This document shows, one piece after another, positions 25,097 through 33,640 of a stretch of DNA of 64,000 nt. The number at the start of each line of letters is the position of its first letter. Within the stretch, counting starts at the first letter, position 1. The translations under genes and the position numbers were made by a program. Source of the DNA: Promicromonospora sukumoe (lineage in GTDB: Bacteria; Actinomycetota; Actinomycetes; Actinomycetales; Cellulomonadaceae); assembly GCF_014137995.1 (NCBI RefSeq), contig NZ_JACGWV010000001.1:3720001-3784000 (forward strand), written 5' to 3'. The notes under the pieces are model-generated. The model saw only the letters and a program-made list of their open reading frames with translations. It had not been told where the DNA came from and did no database searches.

Positions 25097-27819
25097 CGCT
25101 CCCGCAGCGCCCCGGCCAGCTCGCGCCGCGAGGCGATGCCGAGCTTGCCGAACACCTTGCGCAGGTGCCACTCGACGGTGCGCGGGCTGAGGAACAGCTC
25201 AGCGCCGATCTCCGGGTTGGTCCGGCCGGCCACCGCGAGGCGCGCGATCTGCGCCTCCTGGGCGGTGAGCGTGTCCGCCGCCCCGGCGGTGCGCCGGCGC
25301 ACCGTCTCGCCCGTGGCCGCCAGCTCCCGGCCGGCGCGCCCGGCGAAGCCCTCCGCGCCCGCCGCGGCGAACACCTCGTGCGCGGCGCGCAGGTGGTCGC
25401 GCGCGGCGCCGCGCCGGTTCTCGCGGCGCAGCCACTCGCCGTACAGCAGCCGGGCCCGCGCCGTCTGGAGCACCAGCCGGGTACCGCCCAGCAGCTCGAC
25501 CGCCTCGCGGTAGCGGTCCTCGGCCGCGGCGGCTGGGCCCGCGAGCGCGTCGGCCAGCGCCTGGGTGCCCAGCGCCCAGCTCGTCCCGGCCGCGGCCGTG
25601 CGTTCGGCCAGCCGCTCGCGCGCCTCGCCGGCCGCGGCGGCGTCCCCGCAGCGCGCGGCCGCCTCGACCAGCTCGCCGAGCGTCCAGCCGGTCAGGGCGA
25701 GGTCGTCGTACGCGGCCGCGCGCCGTGCGGCTTCCAGGGCCGCCGGGTACCGGCCGAGCCCGTTGTGCAGCACGGCCTCGGCGTAGCCCGCCAGCCCGAG
25801 CCAGCGGCCCTCGCCGCGGGCCTCGGCCTCGCGGACGGTCGCCTCGACCAGCCGCGCCGCGTGCTCCTCGACGCCCCGGTGCGCGGCCAGGGTGAGCGCG
25901 GCCGACGGGTGCAGGGGCTGCGCGAACGCCTCGGCCTCCCGCAGCAGGTCGCCCGCCTCGGCGAACCGCGCCTCCGCCACCAGGGCACCCGCCCGGAAGG
26001 TGAGGGCCGTGGGGAGCTGGGACCGCGCACCGGCCAGCCGGGCCGAGGCGAGCGCCCGCTCGGTGAGCCGGTGCCACGCGGCGTCGTCCCACAGCTCGTG
26101 CGCCACCGGCGCGGACAGCCACAGGAGCGGCGCGTCGTCGTCGGTCAGTGCGGCGAGCGCCCGACGCAGGTGCGGGACGGCGGGCCCGTAGCCGGCCGTG
26201 GCCCGCACGGTCAGCCCGGTGAGGAACAGGCCGACGGCGTCCTGGGCCGGCTCGGCATGGTGGGCCGGCACCGCGTGCCGGGCGGCGTCGGCCGCGCGGT
26301 GCAGGTCGTCGTCGCCGAGCCGGCCCGCGTGCATCGCCGCGCCGAGCGCCCAGAGGTACGTCTCGCGGGCCGCGGCGGGGTCCAGCCCGTCGAGCCGGCG
26401 TGCGGCCTCCAGCAGCGGGGCCACGGCACCCCGGCCGCGGTCGAGCGCGAACGCCGCCTGGGCGCGGAGCCGCTCCACCCCGGCACGCTGCAGCGGGTCG
26501 AGCGGGCCGAGCTCCGCGGCCGAAAGCAGGGCGGGCACCGCCTCCGGGGCGCCGGAGGCGAACCGGGCGCGGGCGGCGGCCAGCACCCGCGCGGCCCGCA
26601 GCTTGGGGTCCTGGGTCAGCTCCGCTGCCCGCTCCAGGAACGACGCCGCGGCGGAGCGCCCGCCTCGCGCGAGGGCCCGGCCGGCGGTGCGCTCCAGCTC
26701 GCCGGCGACGTCGTCGTCCGGGCCGGGCGTCGCGTGGGCGCGGTGCCACGCGTGGCGGTCGGGGTCCTGGCCGGGGTCGTTCACCTTCGCGAGCGCGCGG
26801 TGGACGGCGCGCAGCTCGTCGGGGCTGGCCGAGCGCCAGCAGGCCGAACGCACCAGCGGGTGCTGGAACCGCACCCGGGTGCCGATCCGGAGCAGCCCCG
26901 CGGCCTCGGCTGCCGCCGCGGCGTCCGGCCCGACGCCGAGCCGGTCCAGCGCGCGCCACAGCAGCGGCACATCGCCGACCGGCTCGACGGCGGCGGCGAG
27001 CAGGAGCGTGCGGGTGTCCGCGGGGAGCGCCGCGAGCCGGCGCCGGAAGCCGTCCTCGACCCGGTCCGCGACGGGCGCCGCGGCCGGGGCGCCGAACCCG
27101 AAGGAGAGCTCCGCCGGCGTGAGGCCCCGGGGCAGCTCCCGGAGCGCGAGCGGGTTGCCGCGCGTCTCGGCGAGGATGCGCTCCCGGACGTGGGCGTCGA
27201 CGGGTCCCGGCAGCACCGTGTCGAGCAGGTCGCCGGCGTCGGCCGCCGGGAGCCCGTCGACCCGCAGCTCGGGCAGGCCCGGGAGGAACCGCTCGTCGCC
27301 GGGGCTACGCAGGGCGAGGACCAGGGCGACCGACTCGGCCTGCAGGCGGCGGGCGACGAAGGTCAGGATCACCTCGGACATCCGGTCCACCCACTGCAGG
27401 TCGTCCACGAGGCACACCAGCGGCCGCTCCGCCGCGGCCTCGGCGAACAGCCCGAGCACCGCCAGGCCGACCAGCAGTGCCTCGGGCGGCTCGCCGGAGC
27501 CCAGCCCGAAGGCGGTGGCGAGGGTGTCGCGCTGCGGTGCGGGGAGCCCGTCGAGGTGGCCCAGGAGCGGCGCGCAGAGCTGCTGCAGCGCCGAGTAGGC
27601 GATCTCGGACTCCGGCTCGACGCCGACGACGCGGACCACCCGGGCGGTCCCGGCCCCCGCGGACAGGTGGTCCAGAAGCGCCGTCTTGCCGATGCCGGCC
27701 TCTCCCCGGAGCACCAGCACCCGGCTGTGCCCGGCCCGGACCTCGCGCAGCAGCTCGTCGAGCGCGTCCGTCTCGCGCCGTCGGCCGCGCAGCACCGTTC
27801 CCGCCGTCTCGCTCCGCAC
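25093..27819 (-). CDS. LAL-type (large LuxR-family) ATPase regulator
   Basis: 908 residues. An N-terminal AAA/STAND ATPase opens with LRGRRRETDALDELL, Walker A VLRGEAGIGKTALLDHL and Walker B LVCLVDDLQWVD. A long Ala/Leu/Arg-rich helical repeat region (TPR-like) follows, ending in a LuxR helix-turn-helix: LTAQEAQIARLAVAGRTNPEIGAELFLSPRTVEWHLRKVFGKLG. Such MalT-like regulators activate transcription when ligand and ATP are bound. The downstream-facing neighbours, an epoxide-hydrolase-like gene and a divergent secreted esterase gene, are possible targets. Very Ala/Arg-rich, in keeping with its GC content. Confidence 0.93.
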   Translation of the reverse strand: MRSETAGTVLRGRRRETDALDELLREVRAGHSRVLVLRGEAGIGKTALLDHLSAGAGTARVVRVVGVEPESEIAYSALQQLCAPLLGHLDGLPAPQRDTLATAFGLGSGEPPEALLVGLAVLGLFAEAAAERPLVCLVDDLQWVDRMSEVILTFVARRLQAESVALVLALRSPGDERFLPGLPELRVDGLPAADAGDLLDTVLPGPVDAHVRERILAETRGNPLALRELPRGLTPAELSFGFGAPAAAPVADRVEDGFRRRLAALPADTRTLLLAAAVEPVGDVPLLWRALDRLGVGPDAAAAAEAAGLLRIGTRVRFQHPLVRSACWRSASPDELRAVHRALAKVNDPGQDPDRHAWHRAHATPGPDDDVAGELERTAGRALARGGRSAAASFLERAAELTQDPKLRAARVLAAARARFASGAPEAVPALLSAAELGPLDPLQRAGVERLRAQAAFALDRGRGAVAPLLEAARRLDGLDPAAARETYLWALGAAMHAGRLGDDDLHRAADAARHAVPAHHAEPAQDAVGLFLTGLTVRATAGYGPAVPHLRRALAALTDDDAPLLWLSAPVAHELWDDAAWHRLTERALASARLAGARSQLPTALTFRAGALVAEARFAEAGDLLREAEAFAQPLHPSAALTLAAHRGVEEHAARLVEATVREAEARGEGRWLGLAGYAEAVLHNGLGRYPAALEAARRAAAYDDLALTGWTLGELVEAAARCGDAAAAGEARERLAERTAAAGTSWALGTQALADALAGPAAAAEDRYREAVELLGGTRLVLQTARARLLYGEWLRRENRRGAARDHLRAAHEVFAAAGAEGFAGRAGRELAATGETVRRRTAGAADTLTAQEAQIARLAVAGRTNPEIGAELFLSPRTVEWHLRKVFGKLGIASRRELAGALRER

Positions 27820-27873
27820 ACGAACCTCCCCGCGGAGGCTACCCCGTGCGCCGCCCCCGCCCGGGACGGCAGG

Positions 27874-28920
27874 TCAGAGCCGGTCCGCGTCGACCACCGC
27901 GCGCGCGAAGGCGGCGGGCGCCTCCTGTGGCACGTTGTGGCCGACGCCGCGGAACGTCCGGTGGTCGTAGGGCCCGGTGAACATGTCGCGGTAGCCCGCG
28001 CCCTCGCCGGGCGGCGTGAAGGGGTCTCGCTCGCCGTCGATCGTCACTGTCGGCACCGCGATCCTCGGCCCCGCGGCCAGCCGGGCCTCGACGTCGTCGA
28101 ACCGGGGGTCGCCGTCGGCCAGGCCGAGCCGCCAGCGGTAGTTGTGCAGCACGATCGCGGCGTAGTCCGGGTTGGTGAACGCGGCCGCCGTCCGGTCGAA
28201 GGTGGCGTCGTCGAACCGCCAGGTGGGCGAGCTGAACGTCCAGACCACGCGGGCCAGCTCCTTGCGGTAGTGCTCGTCCTGGAGGCCGAGGCGTCCGCGC
28301 TCGGTGGCGAAGTAGTACTGGTACCACCAGGCCCACTCGCGGCCGGGGTCGATGGGTGCCTGGTTGGCCGCGCGATTGGTGATGAGGTAGCCCGTCACCG
28401 AGACGAGCGCCTTGACGCGCTCGGGCCACAGGGCCGCGACGATGTCGGCGGTGCGTGAGCCCCAGTCGTAGCCCGCCAGCACGGCCCGCTCGATGCGGAG
28501 CGCGTCGAGCAGCGCCACGACGTCGCGGGCGACGACGACCTGCTGCGCGTTGCGGAAGGTGTCCGGCGACAGGAACGTGGTGCTGCCGTGGCCCCGCAGG
28601 TACGGCACGATCACGCGGTACCCGCGGGCGGCGAGCAGCGGCGCCACCTCGGCGTAGCTGTGGATGTCGTACGGCCAGCCGTGCAGCAGCACCACGGGGG
28701 CGCCGTGGACGGGCCCGAGCTCCGCGTAGCCGACGTCGAGCTCCCCGGCGCGGACCTGCTTGATCACGGGGAACGACGGCGCGGGCCGGGTTGCGGCCGG
28801 AGCAGCGGGAGCGGCGGCCGCGGGCGACACGGCCGCGGCCGCCTCCGCGGGCAGGGCGGCGGCGCCGGTTGCCGCGGTGGCGAGCAGTCCGGCGGTCCTG
28901 ACGAATGTCCTTCTGTCCAT
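27874..28920 (-). CDS. Epoxide-hydrolase-like alpha/beta hydrolase, exported
   Basis: 348 residues from ATG at 28920, chosen because it gives a Tat-like leader (MDRRTFVRTAGLLATAATGAAALPAEAAAA). The mature part has the HGxP oxyanion motif (LLHGWPYDIHSYAEV), nucleophile Asp in LAGYDWGSRTADIV, a lid with WAWWYQYYF, and His in GVGHNVPQEAPAAF. Asp in place of Ser as nucleophile together with HGxP marks epoxide hydrolases and haloalkane dehalogenases. Substrate unknown. Its promoter faces that of the tannase-family gene, with a cluster of CCAGGG/CCCTGG half-sites between them. Confidence 0.88.
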   Translation of the reverse strand: MDRRTFVRTAGLLATAATGAAALPAEAAAAVSPAAAAPAAPAATRPAPSFPVIKQVRAGELDVGYAELGPVHGAPVVLLHGWPYDIHSYAEVAPLLAARGYRVIVPYLRGHGSTTFLSPDTFRNAQQVVVARDVVALLDALRIERAVLAGYDWGSRTADIVAALWPERVKALVSVTGYLITNRAANQAPIDPGREWAWWYQYYFATERGRLGLQDEHYRKELARVVWTFSSPTWRFDDATFDRTAAAFTNPDYAAIVLHNYRWRLGLADGDPRFDDVEARLAAGPRIAVPTVTIDGERDPFTPPGEGAGYRDMFTGPYDHRTFRGVGHNVPQEAPAAFARAVVDADRL

Positions 28921-28967
28921 GGGCCTCACCCTCGCCCCGGCGGGCGGTCCGTCGCGCCCGGGGACAT

Positions 28968-28998
28968 CCCTGGTGTGCACACCAGGGTGTCTCCCTGG
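28968..28998. promoter_or_regulatory. Palindromic operator cluster (CCAGGG/CCCTGG)
   Basis: CCCTGG (28968-28973), CCAGGG (28982-28987) and CCCTGG (28993-28998) make two overlapping palindromes: a perfect 20-bp one centred at 28977/28978 and CCAGGG-N5-CCCTGG. A further half-site CCAGGGTGTG lies at 29021-29030, just before the ATG at 29035. The cluster lies between divergent genes. The same CCAGGG-N5-CCCTGG spacing recurs at 63464-63480. Confidence 0.6.
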
Positions 28999-29034
28999 GG
29001 CGGTCCCGGCGGCCGCCGGGCCAGGGTGTGCAGC

Positions 29035-30624
29035 ATGAACAAGCTAGCCATCCTGATCACGGCGGCGCTCTCGGCGTCGGCCGGGCTGCTGCCGCTCGCG
29101 GCACCCGCGAGCGGGCCCGCCGACGGCGCCCGCCCCGCGCCGTCGGTGTGCGCGCCCGTGACCGTCTCCGCGCCGCGCGGCGCCACGGTCGAGTCCGTGA
29201 CCGCCCAGGGGTACCCCGCCGGCACCGTCACGTTCCCCGAGGCGACGCCGCCGCTCCAGACGCCCGCCCCCATCCCCGACGTGCCCGCCCGGTGCGACAT
29301 CACGGTGACCCTCACGCACGGCCGGGCCGGCGACCACGAGACCGTCAAGGTCTCGCTGCCGCAGGACCGGGCCGACTGGTCGGGCCGCTTCCAGGCCACC
29401 GGCGGCAGCGCGTACCTGGCCGGCGACCTGGGCGCCACCCTGGTCGCGGCCGTGAAGGACGGGTACGCCGCCGCGGCCACCGACGCGGGGATCGGCCAGT
29501 CCGCGGCCGACGTCAGCGGCTGGGCGCTGACGTCGGACGGGCGGGTCAACGGGCCCCTCCTGGAGAACTTCGCGTCCCGGTCGGTGCACGACCTCGCGGT
29601 GGTCGGCAAGTCCGTGACCAAGGCTTTCTACGGGACCAAGGCCACCTACTCCTACTGGAACGGCTGCTCCACGGGCGGCCGCCAGGGGTACGTGGCGGCG
29701 CAGGAGTACCCGCAGGACTTCCAGGGCATCCTGGCCGGCGCGCCCGCGGTGAGCTGGGACCGGTTCGCCGTGGCGACGCTGTGGCCGCAGGTCGTGTTCG
29801 ACGAGGAGGACGTCGCCCCCGCGCCGTGCGAGCTGGAGGCCTTCAACACGGCCGCGGTCGACGCCTGCGACACCATCGACGGTGTGCGGGACGGCATCAT
29901 CGACGACCCGCAGGACTGCACGTGGGACCCGCGCGAGCTGGTCGGCACCCAGGTGGACTGCGACGGCGCGACCTACACGATCTCGGCCGACCTCGCGGAC
30001 GCCGTCCGCAAGATCTGGCAGGGCCCGGTCAGCCGGTCGGGGCACCCGCTCTGGTACGGGCCGAACAAGGGCGCCGCGTTCAACTGGCTCGCCACGCCCG
30101 GCCAGCCGTTCCTGGTGGCCGACCAGTGGGTCCGGTACTTCGTCGCCAAGGACCCGCAGCTCGACACCGCCCACCTGACCTACCGGCAGTTCGAGAAGCT
30201 GTTCGCGACGTCGCAGCGCGAGTTCCACCCCGTCATCGGCAGCGACGACCCGGACCTGTCCGCGTTCGCCCGCTCCGGCGGCAAGCTGCTGAGCTGGCAC
30301 GGCCAGGCGGACGAGCTCGTGCCCACCCAGGGCACCGTCGACTACCGCGAGCGCGTCACCAAGGCCATGGGCGGCAACGCCCGGGTCGACTCCTTCTACC
30401 GCCTGTTCCTGCCGCCTGGCGTGAACCACTGCGGCATCGGCACGGACCCGCTGGACACCCTGGTGGACTGGGTCGAGAAGGGGAAGGCCCCGGCGACGCT
30501 GCCCGCCGTCGTCACCGAGCGCGACGGCCGGACCGTCACGCGTGAGGTGTGCCGCTACCCGCTGGTGACCCGCTACGAGGGCGACCCGGCCGACGGCGCC
30601 GGCTACCGCTGCGTCACCGGCTGA
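29035..30624 (+). CDS. Tannase/feruloyl esterase family secreted protein
   Basis: 529 residues from ATG at 29035; a Sec signal peptide (MNKLAILITAALSASAGLLPLAAPASG) sets the start. Tannase-family alpha/beta-hydrolase: YWNGCSTGGRQGYVAAQ has the nucleophile Ser next to Cys, LLSWHGQADELVPTQG has the acid Asp, and PPGVNHCGIGTDPLD has the catalytic His next to Cys. This is the CS-D-HC arrangement in which the two Cys form a disulphide that holds the triad together. Calcium-site-like IIDDPQDCTWDP is also present. It would hydrolyse galloyl or feruloyl-type esters outside the cell, in line with a plant-polymer-degrading lifestyle. A strong bidirectional terminator follows. Confidence 0.9.
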   Translation: MNKLAILITAALSASAGLLPLAAPASGPADGARPAPSVCAPVTVSAPRGATVESVTAQGYPAGTVTFPEATPPLQTPAPIPDVPARCDITVTLTHGRAGDHETVKVSLPQDRADWSGRFQATGGSAYLAGDLGATLVAAVKDGYAAAATDAGIGQSAADVSGWALTSDGRVNGPLLENFASRSVHDLAVVGKSVTKAFYGTKATYSYWNGCSTGGRQGYVAAQEYPQDFQGILAGAPAVSWDRFAVATLWPQVVFDEEDVAPAPCELEAFNTAAVDACDTIDGVRDGIIDDPQDCTWDPRELVGTQVDCDGATYTISADLADAVRKIWQGPVSRSGHPLWYGPNKGAAFNWLATPGQPFLVADQWVRYFVAKDPQLDTAHLTYRQFEKLFATSQREFHPVIGSDDPDLSAFARSGGKLLSWHGQADELVPTQGTVDYRERVTKAMGGNARVDSFYRLFLPPGVNHCGIGTDPLDTLVDWVEKGKAPATLPAVVTERDGRTVTREVCRYPLVTRYEGDPADGAGYRCVTG

Positions 30625-30638
30625 CCCGAGCGGCCTGA

Positions 30639-30678
30639 ACGACGGGCGGCGGTCCCCCAAGGGGCCGCCGCCCGTCGT
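30639..30678. terminator. Bidirectional terminator between convergent genes
   Basis: ACGACGGGCGGCGG (30639-30652) pairs perfectly with CCGCCGCCCGTCGT (30665-30678); the 12-base middle can extend the stem (CCCC/GGGG). It sits between the tannase-family gene and the convergent SMR gene. Confidence 0.8.
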
Positions 30679-30697
30679 GCCCGGTGGGCCTGTTCAC

Positions 30698-31012
30698 TCA
30701 GTGCGTCAGCTTGAGCCCGATGACGCAGCCGATCAGGCCCACGATCAGCAGCACGCGGACCACGGAGACCGGCTCGGCGCCGGTGGCCATGGCCCAGACG
30801 ACGGTGGTCGCCGCGCCGATGCCGACCCAGACCGCGTAGGCGGTCCCGACGGGCAGCTCGCGCAGGGCGAACGCGAGGCCGCCCATGCTGGCGACGAGGG
30901 CGACGCCGAAGACGATGCTCGGGCCGACGTTGCTGAAGCCTTCCGAGCGGCTCAGCGCGGTGGCCCAGACGGCCTCCAGGAGGCCGGAGACGACAAGGAC
31001 GATCCAGGACAT
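30698..31012 (-). CDS. SMR-family guanidinium exporter (SugE/Gdx type)
   Basis: 104 residues, the standard length of a four-helix small multidrug resistance protein, from ATG at 31012 with GAGGAG 6 bp upstream. Helix 1 holds the essential Glu in VVSGLLEAVWATALSRSEGF; the W-A-T-A-L-x-x-S run is typical of SugE/Gdx proteins rather than EmrE. Later helices: GGLAFALRELPVGTAYAVWVGIGAATTVVWAM and LIVGLIGCVIGLKL. Works as an antiparallel dimer exchanging guanidinium for protons. The guanidine-III riboswitch directly before it makes the substrate assignment strong. Confidence 0.93.
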   Translation of the reverse strand: MSWIVLVVSGLLEAVWATALSRSEGFSNVGPSIVFGVALVASMGGLAFALRELPVGTAYAVWVGIGAATTVVWAMATGAEPVSVVRVLLIVGLIGCVIGLKLTH

Positions 31013-31028
31013 GGTGTGCTCCTCAGAT

Positions 31029-31068
31029 GCCGTCTTGTCGCACACCGGGTACGGCAACCCTCGTCCGG
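31029..31068 (-). promoter_or_regulatory. Guanidine-III (ykkC-III) riboswitch
   Basis: On the minus strand the RNA reads CCGGACGAGGGTTGCCG, then TACCCGG, GTGTGC and GACAAGACGGC. The CCGGACGAGG, GCCGTACCCGG and GACAAGACGGC blocks match what I recall of the guanidine-III pseudoknot (CCGG/CCGG and GCCGT/ACGGC pairings). It ends about 5 bases from the Shine-Dalgarno of the SMR gene, so guanidine binding would likely control translation. Confidence 0.9.
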
Positions 31069-31112
31069 GAACCCCTGTGGGCTCTGCCCCGATCTTCGCA
31101 CACACTGGGTCC

Positions 31113-31766
31113 ATGACCCAGAGCATGCGGCGCCTGAGCAGGGTGCTGGACGGCCCGCACGGTGTGCGGATCATCGTGTCCCTGCTGGCCGGCGGCCTCC
31201 TGGGCTGGCTGCTGGCGTGGAACTCCGTGGCGGCCGCGGTGCTCGGCGGGTGGGCCGGCGCCGGGCTCGTGTTCGTCGTCTGGACCGCGCTGGTGATCGT
31301 GCCGATGGGCCCGCGCGCGACCAGCGAGCACGCCGTCCGCGAGGAGCCCACCCGGGGGACAGCGCACGGGATCGTGCTGCTCGCCGCCGTGGCGAGCCTG
31401 GGCGGGGTCGTCGTCGTGCTCGTGGGCGGCGTGCGGGCCGACGGCACCGTCACCACGGCCGCCGTCCTCACCTCCGTGGTGGTCTCCTGGGCCTGCGTGC
31501 ACACGGTGTTCGCGCTGCACTACGCCCGCGCCTACTACACGGCGCCCGCGGGCGGGATCGACTTCCACCAGACGGCGCCGCCCCGGTACACCGACTTCAC
31601 CTATCTGGCGGTCACCGTCGGGATGAGCTTCGCCGTGTCCGACACCGACCTCGGCTCCTCCGAGATGCGCCGGATCGCGCAGGTGCACGCGCTGCTGGCC
31701 TACCTGTTCGGCACCGTGATCGTGGCGCTGCTGATCAACCTGGTCGCAGGCCTCGCGAACAGCTAG
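31113..31766 (+). CDS. DUF1345 membrane protein
   Basis: 217 residues from ATG at 31113. Five or so helices; the family region YARAYYTAPAGGIDFHQTAPPRYTDFTYLAVTVGMSFAVSDTDLGSSEMRRIAQVHALLAYLFGTVIVALLINLVAGL is the conserved core of DUF1345 (Y-x-D-F-x-Y-x-x-x-x-G-M-x-x-x-x-S-D). Function unknown. It is divergent from the riboswitch-controlled SMR gene with 100 bp between starts, most of it occupied by the riboswitch. Confidence 0.88.
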   Translation: MTQSMRRLSRVLDGPHGVRIIVSLLAGGLLGWLLAWNSVAAAVLGGWAGAGLVFVVWTALVIVPMGPRATSEHAVREEPTRGTAHGIVLLAAVASLGGVVVVLVGGVRADGTVTTAAVLTSVVVSWACVHTVFALHYARAYYTAPAGGIDFHQTAPPRYTDFTYLAVTVGMSFAVSDTDLGSSEMRRIAQVHALLAYLFGTVIVALLINLVAGLANS

Positions 31767-31908
31767 GCCGCGCCGCTCACCCGATTCGGGTGAACCTTCC
31801 CTGGTCCGCCCGCCGTTCCCGATCCGCGCGGTTACCTTGAAATTGCGCTCGGGCTCTACCTCCGGTGCGCTCCGAGCGATCGGACGGCCGTCGAGAACGG
31901 GGCGAGTC

Positions 31909-32286
31909 ATGGATTTCTGGGACTTCTTCTGGCTGATCGTCTACAGCTTCTTCTTCGTGGCGTACCTCATGGTGCTGTTCCAGATCATCGGAGACCTCTT
32001 CCGCGACCACGAGCTCTCCGGCTGGTGGAAGGCGCTGTGGATCATCTTCCTCATCTTCCTCCCGGTCATCACCGCGCTCGTCTACCTCATCGCCCGCGGC
32101 CGGGGCATGGCGGAACGGCACGTCGCCGGGATGGAGCAGGCACGCCGGGACACCGAGACCTACATCCGTGACGTCGCGTCCGGCCCGTCCCCGGCCGACC
32201 AGATCGCCAGCGCCAAGGCGCTCCTCGACGCGGGCACCATCTCGTCGGCGGAGTTCGAGCGGCTGAAGTCGAAGGCCCTGGTCTGA
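31909..32286 (+). CDS. SHOCT-domain membrane protein with PLDc_N-like segment
   Basis: 125 residues from ATG at 31909. Two N-terminal helices (WLIVYSFFFVAYLMVLFQII and ALWIIFLIFLPVITALVYLIARGRGM), the second with the pattern of PLD-nuclease N-terminal membrane segments. A helical linker leads to a C-terminal SHOCT motif (DQIASAKALLDAGTISSAEFERLKSKAL). SHOCT domains are short oligomerisation elements of unknown detailed role. It is followed after 10 bp by the gene at 32297, so the two are probably cotranscribed. Confidence 0.88.
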   Translation: MDFWDFFWLIVYSFFFVAYLMVLFQIIGDLFRDHELSGWWKALWIIFLIFLPVITALVYLIARGRGMAERHVAGMEQARRDTETYIRDVASGPSPADQIASAKALLDAGTISSAEFERLKSKALV

Positions 32287-32296
32287 GGTAGGTACC

Positions 32297-33640
32297 GTGA
32301 ACGACGCCGCCGAGCCACCCGACGCAGCCGCCCGGCTGGCCGCCCTGGAGCGTGAGAACGCCGAGCTCCGGGAGCGGCTGGCCGGGACCACCGGCGCCGG
32401 CCCGGCCACGGCCGCGCCGACCCAGGAGCACCATCGGGCCCGGAGCGCGACCGCCGTCGTCCTGATCCTGCTCGGCGCGCTGCTCGCCCCGGTCGGCGTG
32501 GTCGCCGCCTGGGCCGAGCGCACCCTCACCGACACCGACCGCTACGTCGCCACCGTGGCGCCCCTGGCCCAGGACCCGGTGGTGCAGCAGGCGGTGGCCG
32601 GGCGGCTGACCACCGCCGTCATGGACAAGATCGACGTCGGGGCGATCCTCACCGACGTCCAGCAGGGGCTCGACGCGCGCGGCGTCGCCCCGCGGGCCGC
32701 CCGGGCGATCACCGCGCTGGAAGGCCCCCTGACCAGCGGCGTCGAGTCGTTCGTCCGCAACGCCGCGGACCGCGTGGTGGAGAGCGACCAGTTCGAGTCC
32801 GCCTGGGACCAGGCCAACCGGGTGGGGCACGAGCAGCTCGTACAGGTCATGCAGGGCAACGGGGGCGACGTCGCCCAGATCAGCCAGAACGGCGCGCTCA
32901 CCATCCAGCTCGGCGGGCTGGTCGACATCCTCAAGCAGCGCCTCGTGGACCGGGGGCTGACGATCGCGGGAAACCTGCCGTCGATCAACGCGTCGTTCAC
33001 CGTGATGCAGTCCAGCCAGCTCGTGCAGATCCAGAACCGGTACGCCCAGATCGTGGCGCTGGGCACCTGGCTGCCGTGGATCGTGCTGGTGCTGCTGGCC
33101 GCCGGCGTCGTCGTCGCGGTGCACCACACGCGCACCCTGGTCGTCGCCGGACTCGCGCTGGCCGCCGCGATGGTGGTCCTGGGGATCGGGCTCGCGATCG
33201 CGCGCGGGCTGTACCTCGACGCGCTCAACGGCAAGGTGCTGCGGCTCGACGCCGCCGAGGTCGTCTTCGACCAGCTCGTCTCGTTCCTGCGGGTCACGCT
33301 GCGCACGGTCGGGGTGCTCGGCCTCGTCGTCGCGCTGGCCGCCTACCTCGGCGGGTCGAGCGCGTCGGCGCGCGGGCTGCGCTCCGGGATCGGCACGGGC
33401 ATGGGCCGCGTCCGGGACTGGGCCGAGGGCCGGGGCGTCTCCACCGGCCCGGTCGGCCTGTGGCTCGCCCGCTACCGCAACGTCGCGCGGATCGCCGTCA
33501 TCGCGCTCGCGGCCCTGGTGCTGCTGCTCGCCGGCAGCCCGACGCCGGCCCTCGTCGTCGGGATCGCCGCCGGGGCCGTGGTGCTCATCCTGCTGATCGA
33601 GCTGGTAGCGCGGCCGGGAGCCGCCGGACCAGCGCCGTGA
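32297..33640 (+). CDS. Large membrane protein, uncharacterised family
   Basis: 447 residues from GTG at 32297. A short coiled-coil (AARLAALERENAELRERL), then a helix (SATAVVLILLGALLAPVGVVAAWAE), a ~200-residue extracytoplasmic region opening TLTDTDRYVATVAPLAQDPVVQQAVAGRLT and ending NASFTVMQSSQLVQIQNRY, and four further helices in the C-terminal half. Proteins with this L-T-D-T-x-x-Y-V-x-T-V-x-P-L-x-x-D-P motif are common in actinobacteria and have no assigned role. Its tail overlaps the convergent flavoprotein gene by 56 bp. Confidence 0.85.
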   Translation: MNDAAEPPDAAARLAALERENAELRERLAGTTGAGPATAAPTQEHHRARSATAVVLILLGALLAPVGVVAAWAERTLTDTDRYVATVAPLAQDPVVQQAVAGRLTTAVMDKIDVGAILTDVQQGLDARGVAPRAARAITALEGPLTSGVESFVRNAADRVVESDQFESAWDQANRVGHEQLVQVMQGNGGDVAQISQNGALTIQLGGLVDILKQRLVDRGLTIAGNLPSINASFTVMQSSQLVQIQNRYAQIVALGTWLPWIVLVLLAAGVVVAVHHTRTLVVAGLALAAAMVVLGIGLAIARGLYLDALNGKVLRLDAAEVVFDQLVSFLRVTLRTVGVLGLVVALAAYLGGSSASARGLRSGIGTGMGRVRDWAEGRGVSTGPVGLWLARYRNVARIAVIALAALVLLLAGSPTPALVVGIAAGAVVLILLIELVARPGAAGPAP

